Shown here: positions 1 through 9,239 of the stretch, piece by piece
Layout of the letters: each line of letters begins with the position of its first letter
How positions within the stretch are numbered: position 1 is the stretch's first letter
Assembly: GCF_000009625.1 (NCBI RefSeq)
Contig: NC_002678.2
Span: 3,256,001 to 3,320,000, forward strand
Source of the DNA: Mesorhizobium japonicum MAFF 303099
GTDB taxonomy: Bacteria > Pseudomonadota > Alphaproteobacteria > Rhizobiales > Rhizobiaceae
Reading direction: 5' to 3'
DNA: 64,000 bases
The notes under the pieces: generated by a model
What the model was told of the DNA's origin: nothing
The model's input: the letters and a program-made list of their open reading frames with translations, nothing else
Databases searched by the model: none
Translations under genes and position numbers: made by a program

Positions 1-1267
1 AACGGGCGATGTCGTCGGCAAGGCCGATGACGCGGGACGATTTGACGCCCGGCGCCGGCTCGAACTCATAGAGGGTGACGACTGGACCGGGGCGAACGTG
101 GATGATCTCGCCGCGCACGCCGAAATCCTCGAGCACGCTTTCCAGAAGATCGGCATTCTGCTCGAGCCGCTCCTGCGACATGTAGAAGCCCTGCCCTTCC
201 GGCGGCTGCTGCAGCAGCTCTTCCGAGGGAAGTTCATACGCCTCGCCGGTCGTGGCCGGCACGATCTTGCCGACCAAAGGCAGCGGCGAAGAGGCGCGCA
301 CGGCCGGAGCCTGCACGGTCTCCTCGGCGCCTTGCGCGACCTGCGCCGGAGCGGCCTTGCCCGCGACGGCAGAGGTTGCCATCCGCGCTTGGGCTCGCTT
401 CGGCACACCACCCGCTACCGGCTGAACCGCGGCTTCGTTGGAGTTGGCCGGCCGGACATCCGGCAAAGCGGCAGGGGCTTGCTGGCCTGGAAGCCAGTCG
501 ATGACGCGGAACGACGCGGTCGGGTCGGCCGAGGGCGCGGCGCGGACATCGATCCGACCGGCGGCAACTGGCGCGGCGGCGCGCGGGACCGGGACGGCTC
601 GCGACGTCTGCGACGAACCTTCGATCATGTAGGGCGCCATGAGCTCGAAGAAGACGTGATCCGACAGATAGGGCCAGCGGACGGTTTCGCGGCCTGTCGT
701 CCTGACTGGCGCCGCCATTGCCTGGGCAGACGCGGCCGGTGCGGATGCCCGTGCTGTTGCGGCCATCCTCGGACCGGCCGTCACGACGGTCCGCGCCTTT
801 TCGCTGGCATGCCTTGGCGCAACGGAGGCCGGCGATCTTTCATGCATCGCGGCTTTGTCGCCGGCGGGCGGCCGGGCGGCTTCCACAGCGGCGTTCCGGC
901 TCTTCATCGCCGCAGACAATGACGAGGATGAGACTGCGGACGACGTCGCGGCCGCGGCAGGCTGTGCGACGGCTTGCCGCGCCGGCGGTTCGCCTTGCTC
1001 GGAGGTGATCTGGCGCGGATGGCGCGGGCTGGCTTCATAGTCCGGGGTGCGGGTAAACCGCACATTGGGCGCCAGGAAGAAATATTCCTGCCAGGCGGGG
1101 CTTTCGTTGCCGCCGAGATCGACAGGTGGCGGGAAATTGCCGGCCGCGGCCGCGCCGGTCTGCTGGCCGCCCGCCTTGCCGCCCGGGCCGTTGAAACGCT
1201 TTCCCTCGGGGTCATCGGGCGAAGCTGGCTTCAATGAATTGACCCGAGGAAAACGCTTGGATTCCAT
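1..1267 (-). CDS. ftsK: DNA translocase FtsK, N-terminal part (cut by window edge)
   Basis: This is the first 422 residues of an FtsK-type DNA translocase, which pumps chromosomal DNA at the division septum towards dif. The last visible residues read YEFEPAPGVKSSRVIGLADD, a conserved FtsK segment just before the motor domain, preceded by the usual GFYMSQERLEQNADLLESVL-type stretch. The motor with its Walker motifs lies beyond the edge. The ATG at 1267 is chosen because a stop codon lies a few codons upstream in frame. The visible N-terminus is Ala/Pro/Arg-rich linker without an obvious transmembrane segment, although classic FtsK begins with four. It could be a soluble paralogue or a start that I have misplaced. 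It lies 256 bp downstream of lptE on the same strand. Confidence 0.85.
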   Translation of the reverse strand, partial: MESKRFPRVNSLKPASPDDPEGKRFNGPGGKAGGQQTGAAAAGNFPPPVDLGGNESPAWQEYFFLAPNVRFTRTPDYEASPRHPRQITSEQGEPPARQAVAQPAAAATSSAVSSSSLSAAMKSRNAAVEAARPPAGDKAAMHERSPASVAPRHASEKARTVVTAGPRMAATARASAPAASAQAMAAPVRTTGRETVRWPYLSDHVFFELMAPYMIEGSSQTSRAVPVPRAAAPVAAGRIDVRAAPSADPTASFRVIDWLPGQQAPAALPDVRPANSNEAAVQPVAGGVPKRAQARMATSAVAGKAAPAQVAQGAEETVQAPAVRASSPLPLVGKIVPATTGEAYELPSEELLQQPPEGQGFYMSQERLEQNADLLESVLEDFGVRGEIIHVRPGPVVTLYEFEPAPGVKSSRVIGLADDIAR

Positions 1268-1523
1268 TCTCAAGACTCACTCTGAAATGTCTGCTGAGCA
1301 ATAGGGAGCGAGTGGTTAACAGTTGCTTCCCGTCAGCGCTTTTGGAGCGGCCGAAAAATATCTTTCGCGGCGATGGCGCACGAGCCGGATTCGAGCCGAT
1401 GATCGTCACCTCACGAGCATCCGCTCGCGCACATGCGTCGGGTTAAAAAGAGAACGCTCGGCCATCGCGAAGCGGGCCGTGCACCAGGATCGAGGCAGCG
1501 TTTTCCCTGAAAAGAAGGTGGCG

Positions 1524-2093
1524 CTAGCTGGCCGCCTTCCCGTGCCGGACCAGATCCTGGGCGATGGACAGCTGCAGCGCCTCGGCCAGTTCGCGCGCGG
1601 CGCGGTTCTCGGCATCGATCTGCGCCCGGTACGAGGCAAATTCCTGGCGCGGCCTGTCGAAGGACGAGGTGATCGAGCGCTTGCCGACGGTGATGACGGC
1701 GCCGGTTTTCGCATCGGTCAGCGTATAGTTGGCGGTCAGCGTCACCGATCCGGCGGTCGGCTCGTCCTCATCGGTGCCGACCTGCACGAGGGCCGAGGAT
1801 ACAACAGCTTCGGTCACGCTGAGAGTAAGCGAATAAAGCGGCGACGCCGGTTCGCCGGCACCCCGCCCGAAGCCGAAGATCAGATTGTTGCGCACCTGCT
1901 GGGCATAACGCGTCCTGACCGGCTTGATGGCGATCGACGCCAGCTCGGCATTGGCGCTCGCGCCCGTCGACAACGGCGCTTTGGAATAGAGCGGGTGCAC
2001 CGTGCAGGCCGAAACCAGCGCCAGCGAGCCGACAAGCGCCACGCGGCGCAGCAGACGGCTCAGCTCTGTCTTTTCCCGATCAGGCAACGACAT
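1524..2093 (-). CDS. lptE: LPS-assembly lipoprotein LptE
   Basis: A 189-residue outer-membrane lipoprotein that would plug the LptD barrel and help deliver LPS to the cell surface. A signal peptide with lipobox LVSAC puts the lipidated cysteine at residue 30, followed by TVHPLYS as in alphaproteobacterial LptE proteins. The rest is a typical LptE fold with a charged helical tail. The start codon lies inside the end of leuS (14-bp overlap), so the two are translationally coupled; leuS-lptE adjacency is common in alphaproteobacteria. In many relatives holA follows, but here the next gene on this strand is ftsK. Confidence 0.85.
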   Translation of the reverse strand: MSLPDREKTELSRLLRRVALVGSLALVSACTVHPLYSKAPLSTGASANAELASIAIKPVRTRYAQQVRNNLIFGFGRGAGEPASPLYSLTLSVTEAVVSSALVQVGTDEDEPTAGSVTLTANYTLTDAKTGAVITVGKRSITSSFDRPRQEFASYRAQIDAENRAARELAEALQLSIAQDLVRHGKAAS

Positions 2094-4707
2094 TGACGAT
2101 CCTCTGCGGCACGATGATCACCTTGCGCGGAGCCTTACCTTCGAGTGCTTTCTGCACGAAGTCGAGAGCCAGTACCGCTTTTTCGACCGCACCTTGGTCC
2201 GCGTCGCGGGCAATTGTCAAATCCCCCCGCTTCTTGCCGTTGACCTGCACTGGATAGGTCACTTCGTTGTCGACGACCAGCGCCGGGTCGAAGGCCGGCC
2301 ATGGCCGTTCGGCGACCAGATCGGTGCCGCCGAGCGTCTCCCAGCACTCTTCGGCCAGATGCGGCATGACAGGCGCGATCAGATGCACCAGGATCTCCAC
2401 CGCCTCGCGGCAGGCGCCCTGCAGTGCCGGATCGGCCTTGCCTTCCGCTACCTGGTTGAGCGGCGTTGTCAGCACATTGGCCAGTTCATAGATGCGGGCG
2501 ATGGCACGGTTGAAGCCGAGCTTCTCGATGTCCTCGCCGACCGCCTTCAGGATCTTGTGCGTGGCCTTGCGGACCGCTCCCGCCTCGCCGGAGTCAGCCG
2601 CGGCAGGCTTGACGCCTGCCAGCGTCTCGGCCGCCGTCGACACCAGGCGCCAGATGCGCTGCATGAAGCGATGCGCGCCGGCGGCGCCATCGTCGGTCCA
2701 CTCGACGTCGCCCTCGGGCGGCGAATCCGACAGCATGAGCCAGCGCGCGGTGTCGGCGCCGTAGCCGTCGGTGATGTCTTCCGGGCTGACCGTGTTCTTC
2801 TTCGACTTCGACATCTTTTCGAGCGAGCCGATCGCCGCCTCTTCGCCGGTGGCGATCTCGATGGCGCGGCGCTTGCCTTCGGCATCCTCGATCCTGACCT
2901 CAGCCGGCGACAGCCAGCGGCCATTGTTCGAGGCGCCACCGACGCGGTAGGTCTCGTGCACCACCATGCCTTGCGTGAACAGGCCCTTGAACGGCTCGGC
3001 AAGGTCGACATGCCCGGTCGCGCGCATGGCGCGGGTGAAGAAGCGCGAATAGAGCAGGTGCAGGATCGCGTGCTCGATGCCGCCAATATACTGGTCGACC
3101 GGCAGCCATTCGTTGGCCGCTCTGGGATCGGTCGGCTCATACGCCCAGGGCGCGGTGAAGCGGGCAAAATACCAGGACGAATCGACGAACGTGTCCATCG
3201 TGTCGGTCTCGCGCCGCGCATCCCTGCCGCATTGCGGGCACTTTACATGCCGCCAGGTCGGATGCCGGTCGAGCGGGTTGCCCGGCCGGTCGAAATCGAC
3301 ATCGTCGGGCAGCTTGACCGGCAGGTCGGCCTTCGGCACCGGCACCACGCCGCAATCCTCGCAATGGATCATCGGGATCGGGCAGCCCCAGTAGCGCTGA
3401 CGCGAAATGCCCCAGTCGCGCAGGCGGAAATTCACCTTGCGCTCGGCCATAGGCCGGTTGCCGATCGTCTTCTGCTCCAGCAGCTTCGCCACTTCGTCGA
3501 AGGCGCGGTCCGGCTTCATGCCGTCGAGGAAGCGCGAATTGATCATCACGCCGTCGTCGACATACGCTTCTTCCGTGATCTGGAACGACTTCGCATCGCC
3601 GCCCTCCGGCATCACCACCGGGATCACCGGCAAGCCGTATTTGTTGGCGAAGTCGAGGTCGCGCTGGTCGCCGGACGGGCAGCCGAAGATGGCGCCGGTG
3701 CCGTATTCCATCAGCACGAAATTGGCGACGTAGACAGGCAGCGTCCAGCTGTCGTCGAAGGGATGGACGACACGGATGCCGGTGTCGAAGCCCTTCTTCT
3801 CGGCCGTCTCCAGTGCGGCCACCGAAGTGCCCATATGGCGGACTTCGTCGATGAACTTCGCCAGCGCCGGATTGGTCTCGGCGGCCTTCTTGGCCAGCGG
3901 ATGATCGGCGGCGACAGCCATGAAGGAGGCGCCGAAAATGGTATCGGGCCGAGTCGTGTAGACTTCCAGCTCATGTTCGCCGGCAACGTCAGAGGCCAGA
4001 GGCCAGCGGATCAGCAGGCCTTCCGAACGGCCGATCCAGTTCTGCTGCATCAGCTTCACTTTTTCGGGCCATTCGTCGAGGCCTTCGAGCGAATCCAGCA
4101 GGTCCTGCGCAAAGTCGGTGATCTTGAAGAACCACTGCGTCAGCTCGCGCTGTTCGACCAGCGCGCCGGAGCGCCAGCCGCGACCGTCGATGACCTGCTC
4201 GTTGGCGAGCACGGTCATGTCCTCCGGGTCCCAGTTGACCTTCGAGGATTTGCGCGTCACCAGCCCCTTCTCGACGAAATCGAGGAACAGCATCTGCTGG
4301 CGGTGGTAGTAGTCGACGTCGCAGGTCGCGAATTCGCGCGCCCAGTCCAGCGACAGGCCCATGACCTTGAGCTGCTCGCGCATGGTGGCGATGTTCTGGT
4401 AGGTCCATTCCTTGGGATGGACCTTGTTCTGCATCGCCGCGTTCTCGGCCGGCATGCCGAAAGCGTCCCAGCCCATCGGGTGCAGCACGTTGAACCCCTT
4501 GGCCCGCTTGTAGCGCGCGACCACGTCGCCCATCGTGTAGTTGCGGGTGTGGCCGATATGGATGCGCCCCGACGGATACGGGAACATTTCCAGCACGTAG
4601 TATTTCGGCTTCGGGTCGTCATTGCGCGCTTCGAACAGCTTCTTTTCGGCCCAGGCCTTCTGCCATTTGGGTTCTGACGCGCGCGGATTGTATCGTTCGG
4701 TTGCCAT
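2080..4707 (-). CDS. leuS: Leucyl-tRNA synthetase
   Basis: An 875-residue class Ia aminoacyl-tRNA synthetase that charges tRNA-Leu in the cytoplasm. The HIGH motif is in [13 protein letters not shown] (residues 45-57) and KMSKS is at about residues 631-635. Between them lie the CP1 editing domain and a Cys4 zinc site (CEDC and CPQC). The length matches bacterial LeuS. I place the start at the ATG at 4707 ([16 protein letters not shown]), 38 codons inside the longest open frame, because homologues begin here. It overlaps lptE downstream and is divergent from yggS. Confidence 0.97.
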   Translation of the reverse strand: MATERYNPRASEPKWQKAWAEKKLFEARNDDPKPKYYVLEMFPYPSGRIHIGHTRNYTMGDVVARYKRAKGFNVLHPMGWDAFGMPAENAAMQNKVHPKEWTYQNIATMREQLKVMGLSLDWAREFATCDVDYYHRQQMLFLDFVEKGLVTRKSSKVNWDPEDMTVLANEQVIDGRGWRSGALVEQRELTQWFFKITDFAQDLLDSLEGLDEWPEKVKLMQQNWIGRSEGLLIRWPLASDVAGEHELEVYTTRPDTIFGASFMAVAADHPLAKKAAETNPALAKFIDEVRHMGTSVAALETAEKKGFDTGIRVVHPFDDSWTLPVYVANFVLMEYGTGAIFGCPSGDQRDLDFANKYGLPVIPVVMPEGGDAKSFQITEEAYVDDGVMINSRFLDGMKPDRAFDEVAKLLEQKTIGNRPMAERKVNFRLRDWGISRQRYWGCPIPMIHCEDCGVVPVPKADLPVKLPDDVDFDRPGNPLDRHPTWRHVKCPQCGRDARRETDTMDTFVDSSWYFARFTAPWAYEPTDPRAANEWLPVDQYIGGIEHAILHLLYSRFFTRAMRATGHVDLAEPFKGLFTQGMVVHETYRVGGASNNGRWLSPAEVRIEDAEGKRRAIEIATGEEAAIGSLEKMSKSKKNTVSPEDITDGYGADTARWLMLSDSPPEGDVEWTDDGAAGAHRFMQRIWRLVSTAAETLAGVKPAAADSGEAGAVRKATHKILKAVGEDIEKLGFNRAIARIYELANVLTTPLNQVAEGKADPALQGACREAVEILVHLIAPVMPHLAEECWETLGGTDLVAERPWPAFDPALVVDNEVTYPVQVNGKKRGDLTIARDADQGAVEKAVLALDFVQKALEGKAPRKVIIVPQRIVNVVA

Positions 4708-4863
4708 GGGACGTTTTTCACTTAAAAGCAGGCGCGAACCGCGGGCGACTGGCCCGGCGGTCCAAGGAATGTGGTCCGGGTGTTCACCATGGTTTGACAG
4801 ACCCGTCAACCATATGGGCATCGCAGCGGCTAAAAACGCGGGTCAAAACAGCGGGATTTGCAC

Positions 4864-5526
4864 ATGGGTGACACCGTTCAGCAGTTTTTCGCGGTCAAGG
4901 CGAAGATCGCCGCCGCCGAGCGGGAAGCCCGCCGCGAGGCCGGCGCGGTGACGCTGGTGGCCGTCTCCAAGACCTTTGACGCCGCCGACATCCGGCCAGT
5001 GATCGAGGCCGGCCAACGGGTCTTCGGCGAGAACCGCGTGCAGGAAGCGCAAGGCAAATGGCCTGATCTGAAGCAGGCCTTCGCCGATATCGAATTGCAT
5101 CTCATCGGTCCGCTGCAGTCAAACAAGGCCAAGGAGGCGGTGGCGCTGTTCGACGTCATCGAGACGGTCGACCGCGAGAAAATCGCCGCCGAACTCGCCA
5201 AGGAAATCGCCAGGCAAGGCCGCGCGCCAAAACTCTATGTCCAGGTCAACACTGGCTCCGAGCCGCAGAAGGCCGGCATCGAGCCGCGCGCCGCGATCGC
5301 CTTCGTCACCCGCTGCCGCGATGTCCACGGCCTCGCCATCGAAGGGCTTATGTGCATCCCGCCGGCCGACGAGAACCCCGGCCCGCATTTCGCCCTGCTG
5401 GAAAAGCTTGCCCGCGAGGCCGGCGTCGAAAAACTATCGATGGGCATGTCCGGCGACTACGAGACGGCCATCGCCTTCGGCGCCACCAGCGTCAGGGTAG
5501 GCTCGGCGATCTTCGGCAGCCGCTGA
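4864..5526 (+). CDS. yggS: YggS/PLPBP-family pyridoxal phosphate homeostasis protein
   Basis: A 220-residue single-domain PLP-binding TIM-barrel protein of the YggS/PROSC family, which buffers free pyridoxal phosphate and affects amino-acid homeostasis rather than catalysing a known reaction. The PLP lysine is K36 in LVAVSKTF. The phosphate-binding end includes MGMSGDYETAIAFGAT and the C-terminal VRVGSAIFGSR. I choose the ATG at 4864 over a TTG two codons upstream. It is divergent from leuS with about 155 bp between them. Confidence 0.93.
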   Translation: MGDTVQQFFAVKAKIAAAEREARREAGAVTLVAVSKTFDAADIRPVIEAGQRVFGENRVQEAQGKWPDLKQAFADIELHLIGPLQSNKAKEAVALFDVIETVDREKIAAELAKEIARQGRAPKLYVQVNTGSEPQKAGIEPRAAIAFVTRCRDVHGLAIEGLMCIPPADENPGPHFALLEKLAREAGVEKLSMGMSGDYETAIAFGATSVRVGSAIFGSR

Positions 5527-5636
5527 TACGCACGCCTTTGGGCCAGTTCGGCAAGCCGGTTGCGCCACGGCTGGAAACGAAACGTTCCGTTCCTATTTGT
5601 TTTGTGTCATCACACATTTCTCCTGGAGCCTTCGCC

Positions 5637-6685
5637 ATGCGTTACAACCAGCTTGGAAATACGGGGATGTTCGTCTCCGAACTGTGCCTCGGCACCATGA
5701 CTTTCGGCGCCGCCGGCCAGAATGCCCAATGGGGCCTGATCGCCAGCCTCGACCAGAAGGGCGTCAACGACATCGTCGGCCGCTCGATCGCCGCCGGCGT
5801 CAATTTCTTCGACACGGCCGACGTCTACTCCTTCGGTGAGTCCGAGCGCCTGCTCGGCCAGTCGCTCAGGGACCTCGGCGTCAAACGTTCGGATGTCGTC
5901 ATCGCCACCAAGGTGCATGGCACCATGGGCCAGGGTCCGAACGAGCGTGGCTCCTCGCGCGGCCACATCATGGATTCGGTCGATGCCAGCCTCGAACGGC
6001 TGCAGCTCGACCATATTGATCTCTATCAGCTGCACGGTACCGACGCGGTGACGCCGATCGACGAGACGCTGCGGGCGCTGGACGACCTCGTTGCCAGCGG
6101 CAAGGTCCGCTATGTCGGCGTTTCCAACTGGGCGGCATGGCGCATCGCCAAGGCGCTCGGCATCGCCGACCGCAAGGGCTTCGCCCGCTTCGAGACCATC
6201 CAGTCCTATTATTCGATCGCCGGACGCGACCTCGAGCGCGAGATCGTGCCGCTCATCAGCGAAGAAAAACTCGGCCTGATGGTGTGGTCGCCGATGGCGG
6301 GCGGCCTGCTTTCCGGCAAGTACGGTCCTGGCGCGCCGGGCAATGGCGAGGGCCGCCGTGCGTCCTTCAACTTCCCTCCGGTCAACGAGGACCGCGCCTG
6401 GGCGGCCGTCGCCGTCATGCGCGAGATTGCCAAGAAGCATGACGTCAGCGTTGCCACGGTGGCGCTCGGCTATGTCCTGGCCAAGCCTTCGTGATGAGCG
6501 TCATCATCGGCGCCAGCCGCATGGACCAGCTCGAACAGAACCTCGCCGCGACGGGAGTAAAGCTCGACGCGGACGATCTCGCCAGGCTCGACGAGGTCAG
6601 CGCGCTGCCGTCCGAATATCCCGGCTGGATGCTGGAGCGCCAGGCGGCCGGTCGTCGCCCGGCGCCATTCGTGCCGAAGGGGTAG
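5637..6685 (+). pseudogene. Aldo/keto reductase, broken by a one-base frameshift
   Basis: An NADPH-dependent aldo/keto reductase of the YdjG/Tas-like group. The N-terminal part (residues 1-285) has the barrel start, FFDTADVY with the catalytic Asp and Tyr, an ATKVHG lysine and the YQLHG histidine. It stops at TGA 6492-6494 after LAKPS. The missing C-terminus, VMSVIIGASRMDQLEQNL and so on, continues at once in another frame (from 6491) to the stop at 6685. Restoring one G near 6491 gives a continuous protein of about 349 residues. The cause may be a true inactivating deletion or a sequencing error. The lost segment holds the NADP-binding IIGASR loop, so the truncated product is unlikely to be active. 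A terminator follows. Confidence 0.85.
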
Positions 6686-6714
6686 TCCGTCTCCACCACG
6701 ACGCGATTTTCTGC

Positions 6715-6748
6715 AAAGCCGCGCGTTCCTTCGGGCGCGCGGCTTTTT
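6715..6748 (+). terminator. Rho-independent terminator after the aldo/keto reductase
   Basis: The 9-bp GC-rich stem AGCCGCGCG/CGCGCGGCT has a short loop and is followed by TTTT, with As on the upstream side. It sits 30 bp after the aldo/keto reductase frame ends and faces the convergent LysR gene. Confidence 0.85.
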
Positions 6749-6953
6749 CGCGCTTCAAGCCGCACGGCCGCCTTGTACCGGACGCGATTGCGGCTACCGG
6801 AGCAGCATATGGGGATGTCTGGAGGTGACGATGGCACCATCCGCCGCGCAATTTCGGGACGGCATCGTTGCGATCCCGTGATGATGAGCGGACGGGGATT
6901 CCATATCCCGCCCCTGTCGGGTTGTCGAACGGACCTTGAAAACCTGCGTTTCC

Positions 6954-7859
6954 TCAGAGCCGCACGGTCTCGGCCAGAAAATCGAGAAAGGCCCGCACCC
7001 GCGCCGGCAGATGCCGGCCCTGGCCGACATAGACGGCGTGGGTCGCCTCCTCGTCGCCCGGATTGAAATCCTCCAGCAGTGCTACCAGCCGCCCGGCAGC
7101 GATATCGGCCGCGACATGCCAGCGCGCCAGCCGGGAGATGCCGGCTCCGGCCAGCGTCATCAGCCGCATCGCCTCGCCGTCGCTGACCAGCGTGTTGCCG
7201 GTGATCGGGACCATGACCGCGCGGCCTTCAGCGTCGACAAACGGCCAGCCATCGATATGCCTGACGAAGCCGAAGCCCATGAGATTATGCCCATCGAGGT
7301 CGGCCGGCGTCAGAGGCTTGCCGTGCGCTTCGAGATAGGACGGGGCCGCAACCACCACCACCAGGCTCTGTCCGAGCTTGCGCGCCACCAGCCGCGATTC
7401 GCCGAGCGGCCCGGCGCGGATGGCGACATCGGCACGTTCGGCCATCAGGTCGATGACGCTGTCGGTCAGCACCAGATCGACGGATATCTCGGAATAGCGC
7501 TCAAGGAAGCGCGGCAAGAGCGGGATCAGCCGGTGCACGCCGAAGGGCACGTAGGTGTTGACGCGCAGCCTCCCGCGTGGTGCGGCACCCGCCGCCGCCT
7601 CGCGCTCGGCCGCTGCCATGTCGGCCAGGATACGCAATCCGCTGTCGTAGAACGCCGTTCCCTCCGGCGTCAGCTGCAGCTTGCGTGTCGAACGGCTAAC
7701 CAGCCGCGCGCCGAGCCGAGCCTCCAGACGCGCGATCAGTTTGCTGACGGCCGATGGCGTCATGCGCAACGTGCGCGCAGCCGCCGAGAAGCTGCCCGCC
7801 TCGACAACGCGCACGAAGACTTCGATCTCGCCGGAGCGGTTGATGTCGGGTCTGGCCAT
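6954..7859 (-). CDS. LysR-family transcriptional regulator
   Basis: A 301-residue LysR-type regulator. The N-terminal winged helix-turn-helix covers about residues 8-65 (EVFVRVVEAGSFSAAARTL, then PSAVSKLIARLEARLG), followed by a linker helix and a two-lobe effector domain. The start at 7859 (MARPDINRSG) is preferred over an extension of 21 codons, because that extension would cross the likely operator. It is divergent from an MFS exporter gene, the usual layout in which the LysR protein controls its neighbour and itself. The effector is not evident from sequence. Confidence 0.9.
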   Translation of the reverse strand: MARPDINRSGEIEVFVRVVEAGSFSAAARTLRMTPSAVSKLIARLEARLGARLVSRSTRKLQLTPEGTAFYDSGLRILADMAAAEREAAAGAAPRGRLRVNTYVPFGVHRLIPLLPRFLERYSEISVDLVLTDSVIDLMAERADVAIRAGPLGESRLVARKLGQSLVVVVAAPSYLEAHGKPLTPADLDGHNLMGFGFVRHIDGWPFVDAEGRAVMVPITGNTLVSDGEAMRLMTLAGAGISRLARWHVAADIAAGRLVALLEDFNPGDEEATHAVYVGQGRHLPARVRAFLDFLAETVRL

Positions 7860-7860
7860 T

Positions 7861-7877
7861 TGTGAATCTATTTCACA
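7861..7877. promoter_or_regulatory. Candidate LysR operator between the regulator and the MFS gene
   Basis: TGTGAATCTATTTCACA is a dyad (TGTGAA-N5-TTCACA) directly upstream of the LysR start codon, with a further half-site-like TTCACA at about 7902-7907. Binding here would cover the ribosome-binding region of the regulator gene and fits autoregulation. The LysR T-N11-A consensus can be placed on it. Role is inferred. Confidence 0.45.
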
Positions 7878-7984
7878 GAAAATGTGCCCAACACAAGTCT
7901 GGTTCACAGTGCATGGCGACACGATCTTTCGGGCCGGAGCGCGGTTTGGACAAGGCGCTCGTCGTTGCCAAAGTGGGAACCGCC

Positions 7985-9178
7985 ATGCCTATTGCTCTCT
8001 ACGCCCTCGCCGCCGGTGCCTTTGGCATTGGCGTCACCGAATTCGTCATCATGGGTCTGCTGATCGATGTCAGCAAGGACCTCGGCGTCTCGATCTCGGC
8101 CGCCGGCCAGCTCATTTCGGGCTATGCGCTGGGCGTCGTCATCGGCGCGCCGCTGCTCACCATCGCCACCGGCAACTGGCCGCGCAAGACCGTGCTGCTG
8201 GCGCTGATGGCGATCTTCACGCTGGGCAATCTCGCCTGTGCGCTGGCGCCCGACTATTGGGCCCTGATGGGCGCCCGGATCATCACCGCCTTTGCCCATG
8301 GCACGTTCTTCGGCGTCGGCTCTGTCGTCGCCACCGGCCTGGTCGCGCCCAACAAGAAGGCGTCGGCGATCGCGCTGATGTTCACCGGGCTCACCATCGC
8401 CAACATCCTCGGCGTGCCCTTCGGCACCTGGCTCGGCCAGGCCTTCGGCTGGCGCGCGACCTTCTGGGCGGTGACCGCGGTCGGCCTCGCGGCCTTCGCC
8501 GTCATCCTGGCCCTGGTGCCGCGCAGCCAGGTCGCGCCCGAGAAGAGCGACCTGCGCGCCGATCTCGCCGTGCTGCGCCGCACGCCGGTCCTGCTCGGCC
8601 TTGCTACCACCGTGCTTGGCTATGCCGGTGTCTTCGCCGTCTTCACCTACATCGCTCCGCTGTTGACCGAGATCAGCGGCTTCAAGGAAGCCGCCGTGTC
8701 GCCGATCCTGCTCGTCTTCGGCGGCGGCCTCATCGCCGGCAATCTCGCCGGCGGCAAGGTCGCCGACCGTTGGCTGGTGCCGGCGGTGCTGGGCAGCCTC
8801 GTGGTGCTGGCCCTGGTGCTGGCGACCATGAGCTTCGCCATCCACAGCCAGGTACTGGCCGTGATCTATGTCGGGCTGCTCGGCGCCGCCGCCTTCGCCA
8901 CCGTGGCGCCGTTGCAGATGTGGGTGCTGGACAAGGCGCAAGGCGCCGGCCAGAGCCTCGCCTCGTCCTTCAACATCGCCGCCTTCAATCTCGGCAATGC
9001 CGCTGGCGCCTGGCTCGGCGGCGCGGTCATCGCCCATGGCCTTGGGCTGGGTTCCCTCACCTGGGTCGCCGCCTTGCTGCCGGTCGCGGCACTCGCCGTG
9101 GCCGGGCTGGCCCTGCGCCTCGACAGACATGAAGAGCGGCTGATCCCGGCTGCTGCCGGCACCGCCTGCATGAAGTGA
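7985..9178 (+). CDS. MFS transporter, drug/sugar efflux type (DHA1-like)
   Basis: A 397-residue major facilitator with 12 predicted membrane helices. It begins MPIALYALAAGAFGIGVTEF, the signature start of the AraJ/YdhP-type DHA1 exporters, and has ARIITAFAHGTFFGVG and LGVPFGTWLGQAFGWR in the conserved loop positions. The substrate is unknown; relatives export drugs, sugars or arabinose-like compounds. The ATG at 7985 gives helix 1 right at the N-terminus, so the 41-codon upstream extension is not used. It is divergent from, and probably controlled by, the adjacent LysR regulator. Confidence 0.88.
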   Translation: MPIALYALAAGAFGIGVTEFVIMGLLIDVSKDLGVSISAAGQLISGYALGVVIGAPLLTIATGNWPRKTVLLALMAIFTLGNLACALAPDYWALMGARIITAFAHGTFFGVGSVVATGLVAPNKKASAIALMFTGLTIANILGVPFGTWLGQAFGWRATFWAVTAVGLAAFAVILALVPRSQVAPEKSDLRADLAVLRRTPVLLGLATTVLGYAGVFAVFTYIAPLLTEISGFKEAAVSPILLVFGGGLIAGNLAGGKVADRWLVPAVLGSLVVLALVLATMSFAIHSQVLAVIYVGLLGAAAFATVAPLQMWVLDKAQGAGQSLASSFNIAAFNLGNAAGAWLGGAVIAHGLGLGSLTWVAALLPVAALAVAGLALRLDRHEERLIPAAAGTACMK

Positions 9179-9239
9179 TGGCAGCACCGATATCGACCGT
9201 CGACAGACGCCCCGAAACCAGACCCGAGAGGAGAACCCT

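Noticed and set aside
1268..1523. Possible tRNA or small RNA between ftsK and lptE
   Set aside because: No cloverleaf could be drawn and no terminator was seen.
2002..4677. 891-codon open frame antisense to leuS
   Set aside because: High-GC codon bias leaves long stop-free antisense frames. The translation is Arg/His/Asp-rich with no family likeness, while leuS on the other strand has all catalytic motifs.
6486..6496. Programmed frameshift in the aldo/keto reductase
   Set aside because: There is no slippery heptamer or downstream pseudoknot, and such enzymes are not known to use recoding. A single-base deletion is simpler.
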